A DNA stretch of 10,342 bases from DASXTB01 sp036505615. GTDB taxonomy: Bacteria; Acidobacteriota; UBA6911; JACQSX01. The notes beneath the pieces are model-generated. The model searched no databases, had not been told where the DNA came from, and saw only the letters and a program-made list of their open reading frames with translations. Below are positions 1-5,992 of this stretch, one piece after another. The stretch lies in contig DASXTB010000338.1 of the NCBI GenBank assembly GCA_036505615.1, positions 1 through 10,342 of the forward strand, in the 5' to 3' direction. Within the stretch, counting starts at the first letter, position 1. Every line of letters starts with the position of its first letter. Made by a program: the position numbers and the translations under genes.

Positions 1-89
1 GAAACTTGTAAGAATCCATCAATCAAAACAAAAGGGATGCCGAGGGAATCAGAACTGGTTACTCTTGCCCCTGAAAACTTGTCACTTGA

Positions 90-377
90 ATGCCCATCGC
101 ATTCTGCACCCTCGAAATTCACCTCTCCTACGCTCAGTCCCTTAAAGACAAGCGGATGGTGTTGCGCAAGCTGCAGGACCGGCTTCGCTCCAAGTTTAAT
201 TTCTCCATCAGCGAGATCGATCACCAGGACCTCTGGCAGCGCGCCCTGATCGGGGCTGTCAGCATATCCGGGGATCGCGGCGCGCTGGAAGGTATTACGG
301 AAGCCTTCGTGCGCGAAAGCGAAAATATTCTTGGAGACGACCTGGTACAGTGCCAGGTTGAATATATTGACTTTTGA
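90..377 (+). CDS. ylxP: YlxP-like DUF503 family protein
   Basis: A 95-residue protein with the full-length DUF503 pattern. It has an N-terminal beta strand (CTLEIHL), then the family-typical SLKDKRMVLRKLQDRLRSKFNFSISEID at residues about 17-44, followed by QDLWQRALIGAVSISGD and a C-terminal helix and strand ending VEYIDF. DUF503 proteins are small ferredoxin-like proteins encoded next to infB and rbfA in many bacteria and are linked to ribosome assembly or function; the exact reaction is not known. The ATG at 90 directly follows an in-frame TGA (87-89), so no upstream extension is possible. I see no good Shine-Dalgarno sequence. It is the first gene of the ylxP-rbfA-nrnA-truB cluster, but a 194-bp repeat-filled gap separates it from rbfA, which is unusual because these genes normally lie close together. 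Confidence 0.9.
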   Translation: MPIAFCTLEIHLSYAQSLKDKRMVLRKLQDRLRSKFNFSISEIDHQDLWQRALIGAVSISGDRGALEGITEAFVRESENILGDDLVQCQVEYIDF

Positions 378-400
378 AAATTGAGCAATGAGCTTGTTTA

Positions 401-570
401 TTAGTTGCCAGTTGCCAGTTGCCAGTTACCAGTTGCCAGCTAGTTACCACTGTGAAGATGATGACCGATGACTGCTGACTGAGAACCTATATTATGGTCA
501 TGTCTGATAACTGGGAACTGGCAACTGGTGACTGGTAACTGGTAACTGGTAACTTGTAACTAGCAACTGA
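401..570. repeat. Inverted repeat of 7-bp tandem units before rbfA
   Basis: The left arm (about 401-452) is a run of degenerate heptamers of the type GTTGCCA/GTTACCA. The right arm (about 507-570) is a run of the reverse-complement type AACTGGC/AACTGGT. The two arms can pair over roughly 45-50 nt with a 7-nt register. The loop (about 453-506) holds a second heptamer flavour, GATGACC/GATGACT (457-475), which is the same unit that dominates the array before truB. The right arm ends directly at the rbfA start codon. The pattern recalls short tandemly repeated repetitive sequences of cyanobacteria and similar intergenic heptamers in other phyla. Function is unknown. Confidence 0.85.
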
Positions 571-571
571 C

Positions 572-913
572 ATGGACCGAAGTGCCCGCCTGGCCGAAGA
601 GATTCAACACGTTGTTATGGAGCTCATCCCTTACGGCCTGGATGATCCCAGGGTCGAAGCGGTTTCGGTGACCAAAGTGAAGATGACTGCCGACCTGAAG
701 CTGGCAAAAATCTTCGTGGAAGTTCGAGGTGATCGATCAGCCAAAGATCGGGCGCTGAGGGCCCTGGAACATGCCCGTGGCTACTTGCGACAAGAATTGG
801 CGGTCCAGGTGAACGTTAAGCGCATCCCGGAGCTCGCGTTTTATCTGGACGTATCGGGGGAATACCAGGAGCGTGTGGAAGAAATCCTGGATCAGCTCAA
901 AAAGCAAGAATGA
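572..913 (+). CDS. rbfA: Ribosome-binding factor A
   Basis: A 113-residue protein of normal RbfA length (about 110-130). The family outline is clear: an N-terminal helix (RSARLAEEIQHVVMELI), the DPRVEAVSVTKVKMTADLKLAKIFVEV block at residues about 25-51, a basic helix (RALEHARGYLRQELA) and the C-terminal KRIPELAFYLDVSGEYQERVEEIL block. RbfA is a KH-fold protein that binds the 30S subunit and helps mature the 5' end of 16S rRNA and the central pseudoknot, especially in the cold. An in-frame TAA at 557-559 makes ATG 572 the first possible start. The start abuts the heptamer repeat and no Shine-Dalgarno sequence precedes it, so its leader is repeat DNA. Its stop overlaps the next start as ATGA (910-913), suggesting translational coupling to nrnA. 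Confidence 0.95.
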   Translation: MDRSARLAEEIQHVVMELIPYGLDDPRVEAVSVTKVKMTADLKLAKIFVEVRGDRSAKDRALRALEHARGYLRQELAVQVNVKRIPELAFYLDVSGEYQERVEEILDQLKKQE

Positions 914-1872
914 TCATTGGTAGAATCAGCCAGTTCATACACAACCAGAACCATTTTCTGATTACTTCTCATGCTCGCCCTGACGGAGATGCCCTGGGAA
1001 GCGAGTTGGGTTTGGCCCTGGCTTTGGAAGCAATGGGAAAAAAGGTCGATGTTGTCAACCGCGACCCGCATCCTTCCACATATTCGGAACTGCCCGGAAT
1101 CGAAAAGATCATTATCGCCGATCGCGTCCCCCATTTGAATTACAAAGGAGCATTTGTTCTCGAATGTGGTGATCCGCAAAGGCCGGAACTGCCAGATCTG
1201 GAAAAGCTACCACTGGTAAATATCGACCATCACGTTACCAATCAGAACTTTGGCTTCCTCAACTGGAATGACACTTCAGCCGCCGCCGTGGGAGAAATGA
1301 TCTATCGTTTGCTGCGCGAGATGAACGTTCCTCTGGATTCAAGCATCGCGACCAATCTTTACATCGCTCTTTTTACCGACACCGGGTCGTTCCAGTACCG
1401 GGGCACCACGGCCGAAAGTCTGGAGACGGCCGCAGCTCTGGTGCGAGCGGGCGCCGACCCCACATTTGCGGCCCGCATTATTTACAATAGTAATCCCTAT
1501 GGAAAGATTCGCCTTCTGGGTCTGGTGCTTACTACCCTGCAACGGGATCAGTCCGGCCGGATCGCATGGATTTGTCTGAGCGAGGCAATGTTGAAAGAAT
1601 CCGGAGCCAATAAGGCGGATACCGAGGGACTGGTAAGTTATCCGCTCTCGGTGAAGGACGTGCAAGTGGTTGCGTTCCTGCGCGAAGACGGCAATGGAAC
1701 TTTCCGCGTCAGCCTTCGATCCAAGGGCGAAATCGACGTTGCTGCCGTGGCCCATCGCTTCGGCGGCGGGGGGCACGTCAATGCGGCGGGTTTCAGCTTG
1801 ACCGGGCCCTATTCAGAAGCATTGGAAAAAGTCCTGCAGCAACTGCGACCGCTGGTTTCTCAGAGGAACTAA
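910..1872 (+). CDS. nrnA: DHH/DHHA1 phosphoesterase, NrnA-type oligoribonuclease/pAp phosphatase
   Basis: A 320-residue protein with the DHH-DHHA1 architecture and length of bacterial NrnA. Motif I is SHARPDGDALGS (residues 20-31; H21, D25 and D27 are metal ligands), the DHH signature is at 106-108 (NIDHHVTNQ), a further metal-site aspartate is D157 in FTDTGSFQY, and the C-terminal DHHA1 substrate loop GGGGHVNAAG is at 285-294. Motif II reads LECGD (84-88), with Glu85 where many homologues have Asp; from memory this variant is not rare in this phylum. The family hydrolyses very short RNAs and 3'-phosphoadenosine 5'-phosphate using Mn2+ in the cytoplasm. It starts inside the rbfA stop codon (ATGA). 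The long gap to truB is repeat DNA. Confidence 0.92.
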   Translation: MIIGRISQFIHNQNHFLITSHARPDGDALGSELGLALALEAMGKKVDVVNRDPHPSTYSELPGIEKIIIADRVPHLNYKGAFVLECGDPQRPELPDLEKLPLVNIDHHVTNQNFGFLNWNDTSAAAVGEMIYRLLREMNVPLDSSIATNLYIALFTDTGSFQYRGTTAESLETAAALVRAGADPTFAARIIYNSNPYGKIRLLGLVLTTLQRDQSGRIAWICLSEAMLKESGANKADTEGLVSYPLSVKDVQVVAFLREDGNGTFRVSLRSKGEIDVAAVAHRFGGGGHVNAAGFSLTGPYSEALEKVLQQLRPLVSQRN

Positions 1873-1918
1873 GACTGACCCGAAAACGCCGTCATCCGTT
1901 ATCAGTGGATCAGCCATC

Positions 1919-2047
1919 GGTCATCAGTCATCGGTTTCAGGTCAACAGGTCAACAAGTCCGCAGGTCAACAGGTCGGCAGAGCAAGGACGTTTTTCTGAC
2001 CTGATGACTTGTTGACCTGCTGACCTGATGACTGTTGACTGATGACC
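1919..2047. repeat. Long imperfect inverted repeat between nrnA and truB
   Basis: The left arm (1919-1968, about 50 nt) and right arm (1997-2047, about 51 nt) are reverse complements apart from one gap and a handful of mismatches. A 28-nt loop (1969-1996) separates them. Both arms consist of degenerate heptamers: GGTCAAC, GGTCATC and AGTCATC on the left, and GATGACC, TTGACCT and TGATGAC on the right. Transcribed, this would fold into a very stable hairpin between nrnA and truB. The right arm runs directly into the regular heptamer array. Confidence 0.85.
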
Positions 2048-2152
2048 GATGACCGATGACCGATGACCGATGACCGATGACCGGTGACCGGTGACCGGTG
2101 ACCGATGACCGATGACTGATGACCGATGACCGATGACCGATGTCTAATGACC
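2041..2152 (+). repeat. Tandem array of 16 GATGACC-type heptamers
   Basis: Sixteen consecutive 7-bp units can be read: six GATGACC (2041-2082), three GGTGACC (2083-2103), then GATGACC, GATGACT and three more GATGACC (2104-2138), GATGTCT (2139-2145) and AATGACC (2146-2152). The block of three identical variant units in the middle indicates local duplication of a variant, that is, slippage expansion. Nearly every unit contains ATGA, so the array offers start/stop overlaps in all three frames. The last units contain the only possible start codons of truB. It is not a CRISPR array because there are no spacers. Confidence 0.95.
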
Positions 2153-3052
2153 GCTTCTAATCCGCAGTCCGAAATCCACAATCCGCAATCAACCGATGGC
2201 CTGCTGCTGATCGACAAACCTGCCGCGATCACTTCTCACGATCTGGTGGCGCATCTGCGGAGGCTCACTGCAATCAAGAGGATTGGTCATACCGGTACGC
2301 TCGATCCTTTCGCCACCGGCCTGATGCTGCTGTTGTTCGGGCGGGCGACGCGGCTCTCGCAGTTCTTTATGGGCCTGGACAAGGAGTACCGGGTGTGGCT
2401 GCGGTTGGGTGAAGAGAGCGATACATTGGACGCAACAGGAAGAATCCTGGAGACCAAACCGGTGGATGTGTCCGCCGAGCACCTTCGGCAGATCTTGAAT
2501 TCCTTCCGAGGAGAGATCCAACAGATTCCACCCATGTATTCCGCGGTCAAGGTACAAGGCAAGAAGCTCTACCAGTTGGCGCGCCAGGGCAAGACGGTGG
2601 AACGCGCGCCGCGGCTTGTCTCCATCCATCAGTTGCAAGTGCTGGAACTGAAGTTGCCGGAGTTGGAAGTCCTGGTGTGCTGCTCCGCCGGGACCTACGT
2701 TCGCAGTCTGGTGCACGACATCGGACAGAAGCTGGGATGCGGGGCTATCGTCACAGCACTATGCCGTACGGGAAGCGGTCCTTACCGGTTGGAGCAGGCG
2801 GCGCCTCTGGCCGAACTCGAGTTGAAAGCAGACTGGAAATCCTCGCTCGTTCCCATGGAGCGGCTTCTTACGGACATCCCTTTCCAACTGGTAGACGAAC
2901 GCGACCTGGAGCGGGTTCGACACGGCAAGGATTTGCCCCGGACGTCACAGCTCATCGGCGGCTGGGTGCGCCTGCTGGGTCCGGATGAAAAGTTAATCGC
3001 ACTGGGAAAAGTTGGAGAGGTTTCGATCCATCCCAGTATTGTACTTGCCTGA
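2147..3052 (+). CDS. truB: tRNA pseudouridine(55) synthase TruB
   Basis: A TruB-family protein of 301 residues from ATG 2147 (308 from ATG 2126). It has the conserved entry DGLLLIDKPAAITSHDLV, the catalytic loop GHTGTLDPFATG with nucleophile Asp53 (numbered from 2147), the DKEYRVWLRLGEESDTLDATG block, YSAVKVQGKKLYQLARQG, the GTYVRSLVHDIG motif and a PUA-like C-terminus. It makes pseudouridine 55 in the T-loop of tRNAs. An in-frame TGA at 2120-2122 and the absence of any ATG, GTG or TTG between 2147 and the conserved core force the start into the heptamer array. The first 17 or so residues (TASNPQSEIHNPQSTDG) are a seven-residue repeat encoded by AATCCGC-like heptamers. No Shine-Dalgarno sequence is visible. 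ATG 2147 is preferred over 2126 as the shorter extension. Confidence 0.93.
   Translation: MTASNPQSEIHNPQSTDGLLLIDKPAAITSHDLVAHLRRLTAIKRIGHTGTLDPFATGLMLLLFGRATRLSQFFMGLDKEYRVWLRLGEESDTLDATGRILETKPVDVSAEHLRQILNSFRGEIQQIPPMYSAVKVQGKKLYQLARQGKTVERAPRLVSIHQLQVLELKLPELEVLVCCSAGTYVRSLVHDIGQKLGCGAIVTALCRTGSGPYRLEQAAPLAELELKADWKSSLVPMERLLTDIPFQLVDERDLERVRHGKDLPRTSQLIGGWVRLLGPDEKLIALGKVGEVSIHPSIVLA
2159..2193 (+). repeat. AATCCGC-type heptamers inside the 5' end of truB
   Basis: Five consecutive degenerate 7-bp units: AATCCGC, AGTCCGA, AATCCAC, AATCCGC and AATCAAC. This is a different heptamer from the GATGACC array just upstream, yet it has the same period and directly abuts it. Three heptamers equal seven codons, so translation gives the heptad-like NPQSEIH-NPQSTDG at the N-terminus of TruB. 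Confidence 0.8.
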
Positions 3053-3095
3053 GCATTAAATTCTTTTCGGGCCGCAAAGTTTTGGTTTGTTTTAT

Positions 3096-3112
3096 ACCCC
3101 GCCCAGCGGGGT
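3096..3112. other. Small GC-rich hairpin after truB
   Basis: A 6-bp stem, ACCCCG (3096-3101) pairing with CGGGGT (3107-3112), with a 5-nt loop, 43 nt past the truB stop. No U-run follows on either strand, so it is not a canonical intrinsic terminator, although it sits where one would be expected. Confidence 0.4.
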
Positions 3113-3173
3113 CACCGTCTCCTGTTTGCCATCCTCGCTGCCCATATTAGGTTGCGGCCCTGCCGCACTGGGT

Positions 3174-3200
3174 AACAAGTTGGCAGAATCTTGTTTTTTT
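3174..3200 (+). terminator. Possible weak intrinsic terminator downstream of truB
   Basis: AACAAG (3174-3179) can pair with CTTGTT (3190-3195) across a 10-nt loop, and the downstream half lies in a T-run (3194-3200). The stem is short and AT-rich, so strength is doubtful. The T-run and position after the truB cluster are the reasons to list it. Confidence 0.3.
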
Positions 3201-3228
3201 GACCAAGTTTTGGCCGAATGGAAACCAC

Positions 3229-3349
3229 CGTTCACGTGCACGTTCACGACCACGTCAACCTCCACGACAACGTTCACCAATCACTGCTCTTTTGAAATTG
3301 TTTGTCGTTACCGTGGACGTAGCCGTGGTCGTTGACGTGCACGTGAACG
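3229..3349. repeat. Inverted repeat with 44-nt arms built of 6-bp units
   Basis: The left arm is 3229-3272, the right arm 3306-3349 and the loop 3273-3305. By eye about 36 of 44 positions pair, including an uninterrupted stretch around the CACGTG and GTGCAC palindromes at both outer ends. Each arm follows a hexamer pattern, CACGTY/CACGAC on the left and GTGNAC/GTNGAC on the right. The pattern continues past the right arm to about 3366. In the frame that reads GTN first, the right arm alternates valine with Asp, Asn, Ala or His. The flanks (3113-3228 and 3367-3637) show no convincing gene, tRNA or promoter. Confidence 0.85.
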
Positions 3350-3637
3350 TGGCCGTAGACGGCTTTGCTTTTGGTTGTGGCTTTGCCACTCTAGGCCTTT
3401 GTGGTGAGCGTTGGTGATTAATCCCGGCTAGCTGGTTGACTATTTTCCGGAGATGAGGATGGGTCTCTGCAGACCGAGGCATGGTAGCGGCAGGGCTTAG
3501 GAAAAACGTAGAATAGGAAGACCCGACGTCCAGGCACTAGCTAGGATTCGATACTATTGGGCTGATTTGCTTGCTAAACCGAGATTCCGGCTGTTCGCGT
3601 CATTAATCAGGGGATGCTTCGCTTGCTTTGCGCATCC

Positions 3638-3645
3638 AAGGAGAG
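3638..3645 (+). promoter_or_regulatory. Shine-Dalgarno sequence AAGGAGAG deciding the start at 3650
   Basis: A near-ideal ribosome binding site 4 nt before ATG 3650. The alternative upstream in-frame ATG at 3614 has no such site and would put 12 extra residues before an evident signal peptide. Confidence 0.8.
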
Positions 3646-3649
3646 AAAT

Positions 3650-5776
3650 ATGAAAAGAACACTTTCCGCTTTACTGCGGTTAGCGGCTTTATTACTGACT
3701 TTATCCGCACCGAATGCGCTGGCGCAAAATGGCGGCAACGATCTGCAGCCACCGGTAGCCCGCAGAATTCCGCACGTTACCGAAATTCACGGCTATAAGC
3801 TGGAAGACAACTACTTCTGGCTTCGAGAAAAGAACAATCCGGATGTCATTAAATATCTTGAAGCAGAAAACGCCTACGCTGACGCAGTGCTGAAGCCCAC
3901 TCAGGAACTGCAAGAGGCGCTCTACAAAGAGATGCTGGGACACATCAAGCAGACGGATCTGAGCGTGCCGTCGCGCATCGGCCAGTATTACTACTACTCA
4001 CGCACCGAACAAGGCAAACAGTATCCGTATATATGCCGCAAGAAGGGAAGCATGGAGGGTCAAGAGGAAGTGCTGCTTGACCTGAACAAGATGGCTGAGG
4101 GCCATAGTTTCCTGGGTCTCGGCGCATACCGCACCAGCGATGATGGCAACTTGCTGGCCTATTCGACCGACACCACGGGTTATCGTCAATTCAGACTGCA
4201 TGTCAAAGACCTGCGCACCGGCCAAACCCTGGCGGAGGATATCGAGCGCGTGGGCTCAGTGGTTTGGGCCAATGACAACAAGACGCTCTTTTACACCACG
4301 GAAGACCCGGTCTCTAAGCGCTCCGACAAGTTCTGGCGTCATGTAGTGGGCAGCGACCAGAGCGATTTGATCTATGAGGAGCCAAACGAACTGTTCGACC
4401 TCGGCGCGAGCCGCTCGCTCGACAAAAAGATGATCTTTCTCGGTTCGCACGCGAAGACTTCAAGAGAGTTTCGCTATTTGCGCGCTAACAATCCCACCGG
4501 TCAATTCAAAGTGATCCTGCCTCGTCAGGACGGGCATGAATACGACGTGGACCACTATAACGGTCTCTTTTACATCACGACTAATAAGGACGCGAAGAAT
4601 TTCCGTGTTGTTACCGCGCCCATCGGCGATCCTTCCGAAAAGAATTGGAAGACTTTCATCGCCTACAATCCAAAAGTAAAGATTGACGGTGTAACTACTT
4701 TTGCCAATCACTTCGTCGTGTCGGAAAAAGAAGGCGGTCTGAATTACCTGCGCGTGATCGACATGAAGACGAAACAATCGCATCGGATCGCAACCGACGA
4801 ATCGGATTACGCGCTGTTCCTGGGAGCCAATCCTGAGTTCGACACCACCGTGGTGCGCTACAACTATCAGTCGATGGTTACTCCATCCTCGGTTTATGAC
4901 TACGATATGAGCACGCGCCGGCGCACGCTGCTGAAGCGGCAAGAGGTGCTGGGCGGCTACGATCCGGCCAACTATGAAGCAACCCGCATCTGGTCGGTCT
5001 CGCGCGACGGCACGAAAGTGCCGATTTCGCTGGTCTACAAGAAAGGCGTGAAGCTTGACGGCACGGCGCCCATGCTGCTTTTCGCGTATGGTTCGTACGG
5101 CGCCTCCGGGGCCCCGACGTTTTCGTCAAATCGCCTGGTCCTGCTCGACCGAGAAGTCATTTACGCGCAGGCCTACATCCGCGGAGGCGGTGAACTGGGC
5201 GAGGATTGGCGCGAGCAAGGCCGGATGATGAAAAAGTTAAATACGTTTTATGATTTCATCGACTGCGCCGAATACCTGGTAAAAAACAAGTACACTTCGT
5301 CTGACCGTTTGGTCATTCAAGGCGGCAGCGCCGGAGGGCTGCTGATGGGCGCCGTGACCAATATGCGTCCGGATTTATTCAAGGCGGTAGTGGCACAAGT
5401 GCCGTTCGTAGATGTAATCAACACCATGCTCGACGCGTCGTTGCCGCTTACCACCAGCGAATTTATCGAATGGGGCAATCCGAAGGAGAAGGCTGCGTTC
5501 GACTACATGATCAAGTATTCGCCGTATGACAACGTCGCGGCGCGGAATTATCCGGCGATGCTGGTGCGCGTTTCGCTCAACGACAGCCAGGTGCCGTATT
5601 GGGAAGGCGCTAAGTTCGTTGCCAAATTACGCGCCACGAAAACGGACCACAATCCGCTGTTGCTGAAAGTCAATTTGGGCGCTGGCCACGGCGGCTCATC
5701 AGGTCGTTACGATGCGCTGCGCGAGCAGGCACTCAACTATGCGTTTATGCTCTGGCAATGGGGAATGGGGAAGTAG
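3650..5776 (+). CDS. Exported S9A serine peptidase, oligopeptidase B-like
   Basis: A 708-residue prolyl-oligopeptidase family protein. Residues 1-25 form a signal peptide (MKRT, hydrophobic core LLRLAALLLTLSA, cleavage after NALA). Next come the N-terminal YFWLREKNNPDVIKYLEAEN segment, a beta-propeller (about 75-430) and an alpha/beta-hydrolase domain with YGSYG (480-484), RGGGELG (511-517) and the triad Ser560 (GGSAGG), Asp645 (LNDSQVPYWEG) and His680 (GAGHGG). The spacing and the TMLD-LPLT-EF-EWGNP block fit oligopeptidase B, which cleaves after Arg/Lys in short peptides. Of the two Glu residues that bind P1 Arg in the E. coli enzyme, one is kept (Glu604) and the other is Ile606. A role in scavenging peptides outside the cytoplasm is inferred. 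Start chosen by the Shine-Dalgarno at 3638-3645. It appears to be a single-gene unit. Confidence 0.93.
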   Translation: MKRTLSALLRLAALLLTLSAPNALAQNGGNDLQPPVARRIPHVTEIHGYKLEDNYFWLREKNNPDVIKYLEAENAYADAVLKPTQELQEALYKEMLGHIKQTDLSVPSRIGQYYYYSRTEQGKQYPYICRKKGSMEGQEEVLLDLNKMAEGHSFLGLGAYRTSDDGNLLAYSTDTTGYRQFRLHVKDLRTGQTLAEDIERVGSVVWANDNKTLFYTTEDPVSKRSDKFWRHVVGSDQSDLIYEEPNELFDLGASRSLDKKMIFLGSHAKTSREFRYLRANNPTGQFKVILPRQDGHEYDVDHYNGLFYITTNKDAKNFRVVTAPIGDPSEKNWKTFIAYNPKVKIDGVTTFANHFVVSEKEGGLNYLRVIDMKTKQSHRIATDESDYALFLGANPEFDTTVVRYNYQSMVTPSSVYDYDMSTRRRTLLKRQEVLGGYDPANYEATRIWSVSRDGTKVPISLVYKKGVKLDGTAPMLLFAYGSYGASGAPTFSSNRLVLLDREVIYAQAYIRGGGELGEDWREQGRMMKKLNTFYDFIDCAEYLVKNKYTSSDRLVIQGGSAGGLLMGAVTNMRPDLFKAVVAQVPFVDVINTMLDASLPLTTSEFIEWGNPKEKAAFDYMIKYSPYDNVAARNYPAMLVRVSLNDSQVPYWEGAKFVAKLRATKTDHNPLLLKVNLGAGHGGSSGRYDALREQALNYAFMLWQWGMGK

Positions 5777-5784
5777 TGAGAGCT

Positions 5785-5811
5785 GTGGAAAAATTGATTC
5801 AATCTGTACGG
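5785..5811 (+). repeat. Direct repeat copy 1 (about 27 nt)
   Basis: Begins GTGGAAAAATTGATT and ends CAATCTGTACGG. It matches 5902-5926 with small indels and one or two substitutions. It lies 9 nt past the oligopeptidase stop codon. Confidence 0.7.
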
Positions 5812-5842
5812 TAGGTAAGGAAGTGCGATCGCCAAAATCCGG

Positions 5843-5861
5843 AGCCGCCCGCTGCGCGGCT
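5843..5861. other. Small hairpin downstream of the oligopeptidase gene
   Basis: AGCCGC (5843-5848) pairs with GCGGCT (5856-5861) around a 7-nt loop. Only a short T-tract (TTTG) follows, about 10 nt later. It may be a weak terminator for the oligopeptidase gene. Confidence 0.3.
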
Positions 5862-5901
5862 TGACCCGTTTGTTAACCTCAAGATCCAGGGCCCAGAACG
5901 T

Positions 5902-5926
5902 GTGAAAATTGATTTCATCTGTACGG
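5902..5926 (+). repeat. Direct repeat copy 2
   Basis: Begins GTGAAAATTGATTTCATC and ends TGTACGG. It is the partner of 5785-5811. Its 3' end runs into the palindrome 5924-5947, whereas copy 1 is followed by unrelated sequence. Confidence 0.7.
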
Positions 5927-5951
5927 GCGACCCTGTGCGGTCGCCCGTTTT
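5924..5951 (+). terminator. Strong intrinsic-terminator-like palindrome
   Basis: A perfect 9-bp GC-rich stem, CGGGCGACC (5924-5932) with GGTCGCCCG (5939-5947), a 6-nt loop, and TTTT at 5948-5951. It sits between the oligopeptidase gene and the antitoxin promoter and would insulate the two. A GGGCGACC/GGTCGCCC palindrome is also the kind of core seen in dispersed REP-like intergenic elements, so it may be part of a repeat family together with the direct repeat that abuts it. Confidence 0.65.
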
Positions 5952-5980
5952 CCAGTTTCAGTTGCGAGTCGCCGTTAATA

Positions 5981-5986
5981 TATAAT
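5981..5986 (+). promoter_or_regulatory. Consensus -10 box for a possibly leaderless antitoxin transcript
   Basis: A perfect TATAAT ends 6 nt before the GTG start at 5993, so transcription would begin at or within a base or two of the start codon. No Shine-Dalgarno sequence lies in front of that GTG. A good -35 is not apparent: TTGCGA at 5962-5967 is only 13 bp away. The AT-rich stretch around the box (5976-5992) would also be a plausible operator for an autoregulating ribbon-helix-helix antitoxin. Confidence 0.5.
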
Positions 5987-5992
5987 TGATAT

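Noticed and set aside
1..89. 3' end of infB or another upstream gene
   Set aside because: The open frame here gives no recognisable IF2 C-terminus; only vague AACTTGT/AACTGGT echoes of the heptamer family are visible.
37..249. 70-residue frame overlapping ylxP
   Set aside because: Low-complexity Ser/Pro translation in another frame of a clear DUF503 gene.
2041..2152. Heptamer array as a CRISPR or iteron origin
   Set aside because: Units are 7 bp and contiguous with no spacers, and there is no Cas or replication-initiator gene nearby.
1966..2232. Minus-strand reading frame of 88 residues over the truB leader
   Set aside because: It is a translation of the heptamer repeats (VIGHRSS-type repetition) with no independent evidence of coding.
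3087..3482. Reading frames on both strands over the hexamer inverted repeat, rich in Val-Asp/Asn or Thr/Ser
   Set aside because: They overlap each other, arise from repeat composition, lack ribosome binding sites and match no family I recognise.
3367..3637. tRNA, small RNA or sigma-70 promoter for the oligopeptidase gene
   Set aside because: No cloverleaf was found, and candidate boxes (for example TTGACT at 3436-3441) lack a partner at the right spacing.
4460..4942. 160-residue minus-strand frame inside the oligopeptidase gene
   Set aside because: Antisense shadow of a well-supported coding region; no ribosome binding site or recognisable domain.
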